A stretch of DNA of 64,000 nt from Allobosea caraganae (GCF_003351345.1 NZ_QQTO01000020.1:1-64000), one strand, 5' to 3'. Counted from the first letter of the stretch, positions 17,255 to 28,376 are shown. Notes: generated by a model not told the origin, from the sequence alone. A program made the numbers and translations.

Positions 17255-17662
17255 CTAGTGACGACCGGCCCCGGCCGGGTCGGCCAGATCCTCAAGGATC
17301 GGGCAGTCCGGCCGGTGGTCGCCATGGCAATTGTGGGCGAGGTGCCGGAGCGTCTGGGCCATGCCCTGCAATTCGGCGATCTTGGTTTCGAGTTCGCCGA
17401 TATGCTTCAGGGCGAAAGCCTTCACGTCGGCGCTGGCGCGGCTCTTGTCGTGCCAGAGCGCCAGCAGCTCGCGCGTCTCCTCGATCGAGAAGCCGAGCGT
17501 GCGGGCCCGCTTGACGAAGCGCAGGGCGTGCACGTCCTCGCCGGCATAGACGCGGTAGCCGGCCTCGGTGCGCGCGGGCGGCTCGATCAGGCCGATGCTC
17601 TCGTAGTAGCGGATCATCTTGGCGCTGACGCCGGATGCGCTGGCTGCTTCTCCGATATTCAT
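17255..17662 (-). CDS. cueR: Copper-responsive MerR-family regulator
   Basis: 135 residues. MerR winged helix at the N-terminus (NIGEAASASGVSAKMIRYYESIGLI, then GYRVYAGEDVHALRFVKRARTLGFS), a dimerisation helix, and the metal loop with Cys112 and Cys120 (CHGDHRPDCPIL), the same spacing and numbering as E. coli CueR. It senses Cu(I) and activates copA by remodelling a promoter with a 19-bp spacer, which is present upstream of copA. It lies 16 bp downstream of copA on the same strand, so activator and pump share a transcript. Start ATG at 17662. Confidence 0.93.
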   Translation of the reverse strand: MNIGEAASASGVSAKMIRYYESIGLIEPPARTEAGYRVYAGEDVHALRFVKRARTLGFSIEETRELLALWHDKSRASADVKAFALKHIGELETKIAELQGMAQTLRHLAHNCHGDHRPDCPILEDLADPAGAGRH

Positions 17663-17678
17663 GGCGATCCTCGCTTCG

Positions 17679-20201
<2,523 letters not shown>

Positions 20202-20228
20202 CACGTCTCTCCTGAGCTGATGACAGGT

Positions 20229-20259
20229 CATATGGTCCTTCCCATCATGGGAAGGTCAA
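20229..20259 (-). promoter_or_regulatory. copA promoter with CueR operator
   Basis: On the minus strand, -35 TTGACC (20259-20254) and -10 CATATG (20234-20229) are separated by 19 bp, the overlong spacer used by MerR-family activators. Inside is the perfect palindrome CCTTCCCAT-C-ATGGGAAGG (20237-20255), close to the CueR consensus ACCTTCC-N7-GGAAGGT. This predicts copper induction of copA-cueR. Confidence 0.9.
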
Positions 20260-20342
20260 GGGGCGCAGTGTCGCGGTTTCAGAAAAATGCGCGCCGTCAT
20301 CTCGGCCGCGACGAAGCGGAGCGCCGGGTGACGTCGGGGGGA

Positions 20343-20726
20343 TCAGGCTTCGCCGGCCGCCGGCTCGCGGTCGATCAGCTCCCGCAACGCCTCGACATGC
20401 AGCGAGCCGGCCTTCAGCGCCTTGCTCTCGATGGCGCGGTAATGCGCCACGACCTCGCGGCCGAGCGGGGTGAGCTCGGCGCCGCCGCCCTTGGCGCCGC
20501 CGGGTTGGGCCTCGACCAGCGGCGTCCTGAACATGCGGTTGAGGTCGTCGATCAGCAGCCAGGCACGGCGGTAGGACATGACCATCGCTCGCCCGGCACC
20601 CGAGATCGAGCCCGTCTCGGCGACTGCCTCCAGCAACGCGACCTTGCCCGGGCCAAGCCGGCCGCCGGGCGCGAAATCGAGCCGGAGACTCATTTTCACG
20701 GCAGGGAGGAAGGGCGACTCGGGCAT
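20343..20726 (-). CDS. modE: ModE-type winged-helix regulator (DNA-binding domain only)
   Basis: 127 residues from the ATG at 20726. The LysR-like winged helix of ModE is clear: GPGKVALLEAVAETGSISGAGRAMVMSYRRAWLLIDDLNRMF, then EAQPGGAKGGGAELTPLGREVVAHY. The C-terminal molybdate-binding TOBE domains of the long ModE form are absent. Short ModE proteins occur in alphaproteobacteria. It likely represses modABC through the Mo-box found upstream of modA. The gene stands apart from modC, separated by a palindromic repeat. Confidence 0.88.
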   Translation of the reverse strand: MPESPFLPAVKMSLRLDFAPGGRLGPGKVALLEAVAETGSISGAGRAMVMSYRRAWLLIDDLNRMFRTPLVEAQPGGAKGGGAELTPLGREVVAHYRAIESKALKAGSLHVEALRELIDREPAAGEA

Positions 20727-20845
20727 CGGCGGGTCCTTGTTGGAAGGTGCCAGCTTAGCCGGGTTTGTGGGTTGTGGCATCGCTCGGGGACGATGTTGCG
20801 ATGTATGCGGTGGGTTATAGCGCGGCGGTCGGCTTCCATAGCGCG

Positions 20846-20991
20846 GGGAACCCTCTCCTGTAAGGAGAGGGCAGGGTGAGGTGTAGGCCAGAATACCAGT
20901 GAGGCGCTGCGGTTGCAGCGGTCGGGGTACGGCAGCAGTGTCCAGCGGCCGACACCTCACCCCAACCCTCTCCTTACAGGAGAGGGCTCCC
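20846..20991. repeat. Inverted repeat, CCCTCTCC family
   Basis: Two outward copies of AACCCTCTCCTNNAAGGAGAGGGC-like hairpins, one at each end, arranged as a larger inverted repeat: the left arm runs on into AGGGTGAGGTGT and the right begins ACACCTCACCC. Each half can also fold alone (CCCTCTCCT with AGGAGAGGG). It fills the 284-bp gap between modE and modC. Related sequence occurs at 54140-54296. Confidence 0.85.
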
Positions 20992-21010
20992 ACGCTTCAT
21001 GCGGCTATCG

Positions 21011-22099
21011 TCAGGGCGCGTCGATCGAGACGCTTTTGATCACCGCATAGACCGGGCTGCCGGACTTCAGTGCGAGCGCCGCGACGGATTTCGCCGTCAG
21101 CCGCGCAACGATCATCTCGCCATTGCAGTCGATGCGCAGGTCGACGGCGCCAGCCTCGCTGCGCTCGCCGATCTCGGCTACGGTGCCGGCCAGCACGTTG
21201 AGCGCGCTGATGCCATCGAGGGGGCTCAGGCTGACCATAACGTCGCTCGCCAGGATGCGGACGCGGAGCGTGCTTCCCAAAGCGAGCCCCGCGCGCGCCA
21301 CCTGCAGCGTTCCAGCACGCGTCTCGAGTCGCGTCAGCCCATATTCGGCGTCGAACCCGATGACCTTGGCCTCCAGCAGCGAACTCGCTTCAGGCGCGCC
21401 CGGCAATCGCGCCATGTCGAGCCGCGACATCACCTCCGCGGTCGGGCCGCAGGCCTTGATCGCGCCCTGGTCGACGATCGCGAGCGTGGTTGCGAGCCGC
21501 GCCACCTCGGCGGCGGAATGCGAGACGTAGACGATCGGGATCGCCATCTCGTCGCGTAGGCGCTCGATATAGGGCAGGATTTCGGCCTTGCGGGCTTCGT
21601 CGAGCGAGGCGAGCGGCTCGTCCATCAGCAGCAGGCGCGGGCGAGCGAGCAGGGCGCGGCCAATGGCGACGCGCTGCTTCTCGCCGCCGGAGAGGCCGGT
21701 CGGGCGGCGATCGAGCAGATGTCCGATGCCGAGCAGGTCGAGCACAGCCGGCAGGTCCTTGCCGTCGGTCTCGGCCTTCGGCGTGAACCAGCGGCCGAAG
21801 AGCAGGTTTTGGCGCACCGTGAGATGCGGGAAGAGCCTGGCTTCCTGGAAGACATAGCCGATGCGGCGGCGATGCTTCGGCACGAAGATGCCGCGCCTGG
21901 TGTCGACCAGCACCTGGCCATCGACGATGACGTGCCCGACTTGGGGCCGGATCAGACCGCCGATAACGTTGACCAGCGAGGTCTTGCCCGAGCCGGAGCG
22001 GCCGAACAGCGCCGTCAGCCGCCCGTCCGAGGTGAAGCTGGCGTCGAGCGTGAAGCTGCCGAGCTTGTGCTCGACCGCGATATCGAGGAGCGGGCTCAT
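21011..22099 (-). CDS. modC: Molybdate ABC transporter, ATP-binding protein
   Basis: 362 residues. Walker A GRSGSGKTS, Q-loop FQEARLFPHLTV, signature LSGGEKQRVAIGRAL, Walker B LLLMDEPLASLDE and the switch VSHS, then a C-terminal molybdate-binding TOBE domain (about 295-360, GISALNVLAGTVAEIGE). The ATG at 22099 overlaps the modB stop by four bases. It drives molybdate import with ModB. Confidence 0.95.
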   Translation of the reverse strand: MSPLLDIAVEHKLGSFTLDASFTSDGRLTALFGRSGSGKTSLVNVIGGLIRPQVGHVIVDGQVLVDTRRGIFVPKHRRRIGYVFQEARLFPHLTVRQNLLFGRWFTPKAETDGKDLPAVLDLLGIGHLLDRRPTGLSGGEKQRVAIGRALLARPRLLLMDEPLASLDEARKAEILPYIERLRDEMAIPIVYVSHSAAEVARLATTLAIVDQGAIKACGPTAEVMSRLDMARLPGAPEASSLLEAKVIGFDAEYGLTRLETRAGTLQVARAGLALGSTLRVRILASDVMVSLSPLDGISALNVLAGTVAEIGERSEAGAVDLRIDCNGEMIVARLTAKSVAALALKSGSPVYAVIKSVSIDAP

Positions 22100-22794
22100 T
22101 CGATCGCGATCCGGCGCCCGACGAAGCGGGCCAGCAATTCGGAGAGGAACAAAGCTGCGACCGAGATCGCGATCGAGATCAGGGTGAGCCGCATCGCGCC
22201 GGCGTCGCCGCCGGGCACCTGAGTGAAGGTGTAGATCGCCGAGGGCAGGGTCTGGGTCTCGCCGGGGATGTTCGAGACGAAGGTGATGGTGGCGCCGAAC
22301 TCGCCCATCGCCTTGGCGAAGCACAGGATCATGCCGACGACGATGCCGGGCAGGCAGAGCGGCAGGGTCACCACGGCGAAGACCCAGAACGGATTGGCGC
22401 CGAGCGTGCCGGCGGCATCCTCGAGCTTGCGGTCGACCGCCTCGATCGAGAGGCGGATGGCGCGCACCATCAGCGGGAAGCCCATCACGGCGGCGGCGAG
22501 CGCAGCGCCGGTCCAACGGAAGGACAGGACGATGCCGAACCATTCATAGAGGAACTGGCCGATCGGCCCGCGCCGGCCGAAGCCGATCAGCAGCAAATAG
22601 CCGGTCACGACCGGCGGCATGATCAGCGGCAGGTGGACTAGCGCGTCGAGCAGGGACTTGCCCCAGAACTTGCCGCGCGCCAGCAAAAAGGCGACCCCGA
22701 CCCCGAAAGGCAGGCTCGCCAGCATCGCCGTGGTCGCGACGATCAGGCTGAGCCTGACCGCCGTCCATTCTTCAGGTGACAGCCAGTCGCTCAC
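22096..22794 (-). CDS. modB: Molybdate ABC transporter, permease
   Basis: 232-residue membrane protein with five to six membrane segments. ModB features: WTAVRLSLIVATTAMLASLPFG near the start, PLIMPPVVTGYLLL, and the EAA loop EDAAGTLGANPFWVFAVVTLPL with GEFGATITFVSNIPGETQTLP. GTG start overlaps the modA stop (GTGA) and its own stop overlaps modC, so modABC is translationally coupled. Confidence 0.95.
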   Translation of the reverse strand: MSDWLSPEEWTAVRLSLIVATTAMLASLPFGVGVAFLLARGKFWGKSLLDALVHLPLIMPPVVTGYLLLIGFGRRGPIGQFLYEWFGIVLSFRWTGAALAAAVMGFPLMVRAIRLSIEAVDRKLEDAAGTLGANPFWVFAVVTLPLCLPGIVVGMILCFAKAMGEFGATITFVSNIPGETQTLPSAIYTFTQVPGGDAGAMRLTLISIAISVAALFLSELLARFVGRRIAIE

Positions 22795-23594
22795 GAAGAG
22801 CTGGCAGCCTTGTTCAGCACCGTGAAGCCCTGCTTCTCGAAGGCGCCCTTGGCGGCCGGGCCGCGCAGATAGGTCAGGAAGGCCTGGGCGTCGGGGTTGG
22901 CCGAATCCTTGGTGACGGCGACGGGATAGATGATCGGCGGATGCGAATCCTCCGGGAAGGTCGCGACGACCTTGACCTGCGGGTCGGCGGCGGCGTCGGT
23001 GGTGTAGACGATGCCGAGCGGGGCCTCGCCGCGCGAGACCAGCAGGAGGGCGGCGCGGACGTTGTCGGCCTGCGCCACCTTGTCCTTGACCTTGTCCCAG
23101 CCGCCGAGCTTCTCCAGCGCGGCCTTGCCGTATTTGCCGGCCGGCACCGAGTCGACATTGCCCATGGCGAGGCGGCCGGAGCCGAGAATGGCGGCGAGGT
23201 CGACGCCGGACTTGAGATCGACCTTGGCGGTCGAGTCCTTGGCCGCGACCAGCGCGATGCGGTTGGCGAGCAGGCTGACGCGGGTGTCGGGCTTGATCAG
23301 GCTCTTGGAGGCCGCGTAGTCCATCCAGTCGAGGTCGGCGGACATGAAGATGTCGGCCGGGGCGCCCTGCTCGAGCTGCTTGGCGAGCGCGTTGCTGGCC
23401 GCATAGGAGATTTTTGGAGCCGGCTTGCCGCTCTCCTTGACCCAGCCCGCGGCGGCCTCGTCGAGCGCGTTCTTCAGGCTGGCGGCGGCGAAGATGACAA
23501 GGTCCTTGCTCTGCGCCTGGGCGGTGCTGGCGACGGAGCCCATTCCGAGCAGGAAGGCGGCGGCAAAGCCGAGTACGTGGCGGCGGGTTGTCAT
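22791..23594 (-). CDS. modA: Molybdate ABC transporter, substrate-binding protein
   Basis: 267 residues; ATG at 23594 selected because a signal peptide follows (TTRRHVLGFAAAFLLGMGSVASTAQAQ) and the Mo-box would otherwise be coding. ModA motifs: DLVIFAAASLKNALDEAAAGW, ISYAASNALAKQLEQGAPADIFMSADLDWMD, LGIVYTTDA. Binds molybdate (or tungstate) in the periplasm. First gene of modABC. Confidence 0.95.
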   Translation of the reverse strand: MTTRRHVLGFAAAFLLGMGSVASTAQAQSKDLVIFAAASLKNALDEAAAGWVKESGKPAPKISYAASNALAKQLEQGAPADIFMSADLDWMDYAASKSLIKPDTRVSLLANRIALVAAKDSTAKVDLKSGVDLAAILGSGRLAMGNVDSVPAGKYGKAALEKLGGWDKVKDKVAQADNVRAALLLVSRGEAPLGIVYTTDAAADPQVKVVATFPEDSHPPIIYPVAVTKDSANPDAQAFLTYLRGPAAKGAFEKQGFTVLNKAASSS

Positions 23595-23618
23595 GGTTCT
23601 CGTCCCCTCGAAATCGCT

Positions 23619-23646
23619 ATCGTTGTACACCGTCGAATATAGCGAT
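23619..23646. promoter_or_regulatory. Mo-box (ModE operator) upstream of modA
   Basis: ATCGTTGTACA, six bases (CCGTCG), AATATAGCGAT: a 28-bp inverted repeat that fits the Mo-box layout ATCGYTATATA-N6-TATATARCGAT in length and in most positions. It begins 25 bp upstream of the modA ATG, within the divergent region shared with the mop gene, so ModE could control both directions. Confidence 0.85.
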
Positions 23647-23737
23647 CGTTGCGTGCCGTCGAGAGCCGTGTCAATCACCTGCATGTGAGCTCGCACGTGC
23701 TGCGGGCCTGGCCTGCGGCCATTCGAGGAGAGACACC

Positions 23738-23944
23738 ATGAAGATCAGCGCCCGCAACCAGCTCAAGGGCCGGATCGTCGAGATCACCAAGGGCGCGACC
23801 ACCGCCCATGTCCGGATCGACATCGGCGGCGCGGTCGTGACCTCGTCGATCACCAATGCGGCCGTGGACGAGCTCGGGCTCATCGTTGGGCAAGATGCTT
23901 ATGCTGTGGTCAAGGCTTCCGACGTGATGATCGCGATCGATTGA
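23738..23944 (+). CDS. mop: Molbindin, single TOBE/Mop domain
   Basis: 68 residues forming one TOBE (Mop) domain: KISARNQLKGRIVEITKGATTAHVRIDIGGAVVTSSITNAAVDELGL then AVVKASDVMIAID. Molbindins assemble into rings that bind molybdate in the cytosol and buffer it. ATG at 23738 has GAGGAG at a good distance. It is divergent from modABC across the Mo-box. Confidence 0.9.
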   Translation: MKISARNQLKGRIVEITKGATTAHVRIDIGGAVVTSSITNAAVDELGLIVGQDAYAVVKASDVMIAID

Positions 23945-23966
23945 GGGGCTGGGGTTCTCCCAGCAC

Positions 23967-24063
23967 GCCGTCATGCTCGGGCTTGTCCCGAGCACCCACG
24001 TCTTGACCACCGCCCGCGATGAGCGAAGACGTGGATGGTCGGGACAAGCCCGACCATGACGGG
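23967..24063. repeat. Inverted repeat, GGGCTTGTCCCGA family
   Basis: Palindrome with arms CCGTCATGCTCGGGCTTGTC and GACAAGCCCGACCATGACGG and an inner pair CACGTCTT/AAGACGTG. It occupies the gap between mop and the cupin gene, which are convergent. Likely a bidirectional terminator-like dispersed repeat. Confidence 0.8.
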
Positions 24064-24109
24064 AGAGGCTGTCAGCTCAAAAGAGGCAGGGCCGTCAGCG
24101 CCCGGCGCC

Positions 24110-24610
24110 CTATGGGTGCTTGTGGATCGGGTCGACCCAGTAGACCGCCTCCGGCTTCTCGACCGGGTCGACATCGGTGATGTTGACCACCACGGCCTCG
24201 TTGTCGGAGCGCACCAGCACGCATTCGAGCGGCTCGTCGGGATTGGCGTTGATCTCCTGGTGCGGCACGAAGGGCGGCACGTAGATGAAGTCGCCGGGAC
24301 CGGCCTCGGCGGTGAATTCGAGCCGCTCGCCCCAGCGCATCCGCGCCTTGCCCCGTACCACGTAGATCACGCTCTCGAGCTCGCCATGGTGGTGCACGCC
24401 GGTCTTGGCGTTGGGCTGGATCGAGACCGTGCCGGCCCAGATCTTCTGCGCGCCGACGCGGGCATGGTTGATCGCCGCCTGCCGGAACATGCCCGGCGTC
24501 TGCGCCGTGTTCGAGTCGAGCTTGTCGCCGGTGATGACGCGGACGCCGTCATGCTTCCAGCGCGGCTCGTGGTCATGGTCGTGCGAATGCGGGTGATCGT
24601 GGTCGGCCAT
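24110..24610 (-). CDS. Cupin-domain protein
   Basis: 166 residues. A histidine/aspartate-rich N-terminus (HDHPHSHDHDHEP) is followed by a single cupin barrel with metal-site pattern GVHHHGELESVIYVVRGKARMRWG (motif 1) and GDFIYVPPFVPHQEINANPDEPLECVLVRS (motif 2). The His-rich tail suggests metal handling or binding of a metal cofactor. Monocistronic; function unknown. Confidence 0.85.
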   Translation of the reverse strand: MADHDHPHSHDHDHEPRWKHDGVRVITGDKLDSNTAQTPGMFRQAAINHARVGAQKIWAGTVSIQPNAKTGVHHHGELESVIYVVRGKARMRWGERLEFTAEAGPGDFIYVPPFVPHQEINANPDEPLECVLVRSDNEAVVVNITDVDPVEKPEAVYWVDPIHKHP

Positions 24611-24693
24611 CGGGATGCTCCTGTCGGCCGGAAACTAGAGCCTGACGCATTGACTTGGAAGCCAGATTGCTTCTGTCAGCGAACTCACACGCA

Positions 24694-24803
24694 CCGTCAT
24701 CCCGGACAAGCGGCTTTAGCCGCGCAAGCTCCGGGATCCATCGTAAGGCGCAGCACTCTACGATGGATCCCGGCGCTCCGCTTCGCTGCGGCCGGGATGA
24801 CGG
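24694..24803. repeat. Inverted repeat, CCGTCATCCCGG family (copy 1)
   Basis: Arms CCGTCATCCCGG and CCGGGATGACGG with an inner pair CCGGGATCCATCGTA/TACGATGGATCCCGG. Other copies are at 29970-30078 and, degenerate, at 47756-47862. Lies between the cupin gene start and the end of the ABC ATPase gene on the same strand. Confidence 0.85.
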
Positions 24804-24847
24804 CGCTTTATCCGGAATCGAAGAGGGAATTCGGTCGGGCGGCCGAT

Positions 24848-25642
24848 TCAGTACTTGATCACGCCGAAGCGGCGGAAAGCGTCGTGGATGCGGTCGGCAT
24901 AGTGGTTGAAGCTCGGATAGTCGCCGAGATGGGCGGGGCGCGGGCGCGGCAATTCGATGACGATCTCGTCGACGATGCGGCCGGGCGTCGGCGACATCAC
25001 CAGCACGCGGTCGGAAAGGCCGATGGCCTCGTCGATCGAGTGGGTGATGAAGACGACGGTCTTGGCCGTCTCCAGCCAGAGCATTTCGAGGTCGTGCCTT
25101 ATCTGCGTGCGGGTGATGGCGTCGAGCGCGCCGAAGGGCTCGTCCATCATCAGCACGGAGGGATTGTGGATCAGGGCGCGGGCGATCGAGACGCGCTGGC
25201 GCATGCCGCCGGAGAGCTGCTTGGGATAGCGGTCGACCGCATGCGAGATGCCGAGCTTGGCGAAGAGCTCGAGCGCGCGCTCCTTCGCCGGCGCCAGCGG
25301 CAGGCCGCGAATCTCGGCCTGGAGCATGACGTTCTCAAGCGCCGTCCTGAATTCCAGCAGCAGATGGTCCTGGAAGACGATGCCGATATCGGTCAGCGGC
25401 GAGGTCAGGCGCTTGCCGTCGACCAGCAACTCGCCGGCGCTGACCGGTATCAGCCCGGCCGCCATCAGCATGAACGTGCTCTTGCCGCAGCCGGAGGGGC
25501 CGATCAGGCTGACGAACTCGCCGCTCCTGATGTCGAGGTCGAGGCCGTCGACGGCGGTGAAGCCGCCGAAGGTCTTGATGACGCCGCGCCCCTGGATGGA
25601 GGCGGCGCCATTCGTCGATGCGGTCGCGAGGCTCACCATCAC
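24848..25642 (-). CDS. ABC transporter ATP-binding protein, NitT/TauT type
   Basis: 264 residues. Walker A GPSGCGKST, Q-loop FQDHLLLEFRTAL, signature LSGGMRQRVSIARAL, Walker B VLMMDEPFGALDA and the switch FITHSIDEAI. The family is that of nitrate/sulfonate/taurine and thiamine-precursor importers. GTG at 25642 is used here; ATG at 25639 is an equal alternative. Last gene of the iclR - permease - binding protein - ATPase operon. Confidence 0.9.
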   Translation of the reverse strand: MMVSLATASTNGAASIQGRGVIKTFGGFTAVDGLDLDIRSGEFVSLIGPSGCGKSTFMLMAAGLIPVSAGELLVDGKRLTSPLTDIGIVFQDHLLLEFRTALENVMLQAEIRGLPLAPAKERALELFAKLGISHAVDRYPKQLSGGMRQRVSIARALIHNPSVLMMDEPFGALDAITRTQIRHDLEMLWLETAKTVVFITHSIDEAIGLSDRVLVMSPTPGRIVDEIVIELPRPRPAHLGDYPSFNHYADRIHDAFRRFGVIKY

Positions 25643-25643
25643 C

Positions 25644-26636
25644 TCAGGAGCAGGACGGCGCCGAAGCCGGCACCAGGTCGGTGGTGTAGTAGTCGGTGAT
25701 CGGCTTGTCCTTGGGCAGGCCGAGATACTGGGTCAGCAGCTCGAAGCTGACGTTCCAGTTCTTCTCCGGCACCTTGCCGAGCGAGGCGGCGCCCGGCGCA
25801 CAGAGCAGCTTGTTGACGACGTCGAACTGCGCCAGCACCTGCGCCTTCTTCACCGAGGGGAATTGCGCCACGACGGCGTCGGCGGCGGCATCGGGGTTCT
25901 TCCGCGCCGCGTCCCAGCCCTGCAGGCTGACCTCGACGAACTTCTTGAACAGGTCGGCATCGGCCTTGATCCGGTCGTCGCGGGCGATGATCGAGAGGCC
26001 AACGGTGGGGACGCCGACGTCGCGGTAGAAGATGTCGCGGACCTTGAAGCCGCGCTCGCGGATCTGGACCGAGTGGAAATCGGCGCCGCCTAAGATGGCG
26101 TCGACCTTCTTCTCCAGCAGCGCGCCGACGAAGGCGCCGGGATCGATGTTGATGACGTCGACCTTGCCCTTGTCGATGCCGTTGCTGGCCAGGATCGCGT
26201 CGAGCAGCGTCGTCTGCGCGGTGCCGGGCTGGACCGCGAGCTTCTTGCCGATCAGGTCCTTGGGCGTGGCGATGCCGGTGTCTTCCAGCGAGATGATGGC
26301 GAAGCCGTTGGTCTGCAGGACCGGTGCGATGATCTTCACCGGCGCGCCCTTGGTGCGCAACTGCATCGCGGCCGGGGCGTCGGCGAAGCCGATATCGGTC
26401 TGGCCGGTCGCGACCATCTGGGCGGTGGTGCCGGAGCCCTTGCCCTCCTCGATGGTCAGGTTGATGCCGGCCTTCTCGTAGAGCCCCATCTGCTTGGCCA
26501 TCATGAAGCCGGCATTGGGCGCGGCCGCGAGGAAGTTCAGCGTGATCTTGAGTGGCTTGCCGCCGCTCTGGGCGAGCACGGTGGTGGCGCTGAGCGCGAG
26601 TGCGGCAGCGGCGGTGATCAGCATGCGTCTGTTCAT
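25644..26636 (-). CDS. ABC transporter substrate-binding protein, NitT/TauT type
   Basis: 330 residues with a signal peptide (NRRMLITAAAALALSATTVLAQ). NMT1/THI5-like fold (PF09084): KITLNFLAAAPNAGFMMAKQMGLYEKAGINLTIEEGKGSG, DIGFADAPAAM and KLAVQPGTAQTTLL. Substrate unknown; relatives bind sulfonates, pyrimidine precursors, aromatic acids or riboflavin. ATG at 26636 follows a very strong ribosome binding site, GGGAGGAATGAG. Confidence 0.9.
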   Translation of the reverse strand: MNRRMLITAAAALALSATTVLAQSGGKPLKITLNFLAAAPNAGFMMAKQMGLYEKAGINLTIEEGKGSGTTAQMVATGQTDIGFADAPAAMQLRTKGAPVKIIAPVLQTNGFAIISLEDTGIATPKDLIGKKLAVQPGTAQTTLLDAILASNGIDKGKVDVINIDPGAFVGALLEKKVDAILGGADFHSVQIRERGFKVRDIFYRDVGVPTVGLSIIARDDRIKADADLFKKFVEVSLQGWDAARKNPDAAADAVVAQFPSVKKAQVLAQFDVVNKLLCAPGAASLGKVPEKNWNVSFELLTQYLGLPKDKPITDYYTTDLVPASAPSCS

Positions 26637-26686
26637 CTCATTCCTCCCAGGTCCGGTCTGTGCCGGTTTGCGTTGTTCGGTGCGGT

Positions 26687-27502
26687 TCAGCCCTTGCGCT
26701 GCCAGGGCATCAGCAGGACCTCCAGTCCATCGACGAGGTAGCTGAAGACGATGCCGACGACGCTCAGCGCCACCAGGCAGGCAAAGATCAGCGGCATGTC
26801 CAAAAAGCTCGTGCCGCGCAGCAGCAGGTAGCCCAGTCCGGCATTGGCGCCGACGAACTCGCCGACGATCGCGCCGGTGGCGGCGAAGACGGCCGAGACC
26901 TTCAGGCCGGAGAAGATATAGGTCAGCGCTGCCGGCACCCGGACATAGCGAAAAGTCTGCCAGCCGGAGGCGCCCATCGAGCGGGTCAGGTAAAGTACGC
27001 GCTCGTCCAGCGCCCGGAAGCCGGTCATGCTGGCGACCAGCGTCGGGAAGAAGCAAAGCAGGAAGGTCAGCAGCACCTTCGGGAACAGGCCGAAGCCGAA
27101 CCAGACGACGAAGAGCGGCGCGATCGCGATCTTCGGCACCAGCTGGAAGAAGACGATGACCGGGTAGATCGCCTTCTCCAGGATCTTCACGGAGACGATT
27201 ACGTAGCCGAGCGGGATCGAGACCACCGCCGCCATCAGGAAGCCGAGCACGATCTCGTTGGCGGTGACCAGCGTGTGCTGCGCGATCAGGGCGCGATCGA
27301 TCCAGAGCCGCTCGAAGAAGGCGCTCGGCACCGGCAGGATGTATTCGGGGATGCCGGCCATCGGCACCAGCCATTGCCAGGCGAGCAGCAGCACGGCGAA
27401 GCTCGCCAGCGGCCAGGCGATGGCGGAAAACCAGGCGCGGGCGTTGCCGGAGGCGTCGGCCTTGGTCGCTACGGCGGGCAGGGCGGCGCTGTCGTTGCTC
27501 AT
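26687..27502 (-). CDS. ABC transporter permease, NitT/TauT type
   Basis: 271-residue inner-membrane protein with about six membrane segments. NEIVLGFLMAAVVSIPLGY, VFFQLVPKIAIAPLFVVWFGFGLFPKVLLTFLLCFFPTLV and the EAA loop (GASGWQTFRYVRVPAALTYIFSGLKV) place it with SsuC-like permeases. The ATG overlaps the iclR stop by four bases, so regulator and transporter are one operon. Confidence 0.92.
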   Translation of the reverse strand: MSNDSAALPAVATKADASGNARAWFSAIAWPLASFAVLLLAWQWLVPMAGIPEYILPVPSAFFERLWIDRALIAQHTLVTANEIVLGFLMAAVVSIPLGYVIVSVKILEKAIYPVIVFFQLVPKIAIAPLFVVWFGFGLFPKVLLTFLLCFFPTLVASMTGFRALDERVLYLTRSMGASGWQTFRYVRVPAALTYIFSGLKVSAVFAATGAIVGEFVGANAGLGYLLLRGTSFLDMPLIFACLVALSVVGIVFSYLVDGLEVLLMPWQRKG

Positions 27503-28338
27503 GCCTGGGCTCCCGTCTGGAGGAGGGCACGGCCGTTGAGGGCGGGGACCTGCTGGCCCGGATTCTGCCGGCGGCGCAGTGGCCAGATCTCGGCCATCTC
27601 GGCGGCGGCCTTGCGCAGGGCTTCGGAGATCGCGGCGTGGCGCTCGGGCTGCATGCGCGCGGTCGGGCCGGCGACGCTGAGCGTGCCGGCAACTGGTGCG
27701 CGCTCATCGGGCGAGGCGCGAAAGGTCGTCGCGAGCGCGACGGCGCCGAGCTCGCCTTCCTCGACCGCCAGCGCAAAGCCGCGCCGGCGCGTCTCGTCGA
27801 GATGCCCGCGCAGCGCGTCGACGCCTTCGACGGCGTTTGGGCCGGTGCGGCCCTGGAAGCCGCGGGCGCAGACGATGCGCAGCGCCTCGTCCTCCGGCAG
27901 CGAGGCGAGCCAGGCCTTGCCGGTGGCGGTGGCGTGCAGGACGATCTCGGAGCCCATCGGCGGCTCGTAGCGCAGGCCGGCGGTCGCGCCCTGGGCGCGG
28001 GCGATCCAGACGAGATTCTCGCCCTCGACCACGGCGAGCCGGCAATATTCGCCGGTGGCGCGCGCCAGGCCGTCGAGCACGATCTGGCCGGCATCGGGAA
28101 GGTGGCGCAGGTCGAGATTGCGGAAGGCGAGCAGGGCGAGCTTGAGCGTCAGGGCATAGGCGCCGCTGGCGGCATCCTGCGTGACGAAGCCGCGCTCGGC
28201 CAAGGTCGCGAGCAGGCGATGCGTTGCGGAGGCCGGCAGGTCGAGCCGTTCGGCGAGTGCGCCGAGATCGACGCCCTCGGGCTCGCCCGACAGCGTCTCC
28301 AGCATCTTCAGCGCGCGCTCGACCGCTCCGACCGTCAA
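27499..28338 (-). CDS. IclR family transcriptional regulator
   Basis: About 279 residues. Winged helix (TVGAVERALKMLETLSGEPEGVDLGALAERLDLPASATHRLLATLAERGFV) and IclR effector domain (about 80-250). TTG at 28338 is proposed as start: AAGGATGG lies four bases upstream and homology begins there. The frame stays open to 28437 but that stretch holds the operator dyads. First gene of a transporter operon, divergent from the two enzyme genes at 28464. It probably regulates both sides. Confidence 0.85.
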   Translation of the reverse strand: MTVGAVERALKMLETLSGEPEGVDLGALAERLDLPASATHRLLATLAERGFVTQDAASGAYALTLKLALLAFRNLDLRHLPDAGQIVLDGLARATGEYCRLAVVEGENLVWIARAQGATAGLRYEPPMGSEIVLHATATGKAWLASLPEDEALRIVCARGFQGRTGPNAVEGVDALRGHLDETRRRGFALAVEEGELGAVALATTFRASPDERAPVAGTLSVAGPTARMQPERHAAISEALRKAAAEMAEIWPLRRRQNPGQQVPALNGRALLQTGAQA

Positions 28339-28376
28339 CGTTCCATCCTTAGCCGTTCCTGCCGTCTCTGTTATTT

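Noticed and set aside
24655..24858. 67-codon frame within the 24.7-kb repeat
   Set aside because: Encoded by the CCGTCATCCCGG palindrome; such frames recur wherever the repeat occurs.
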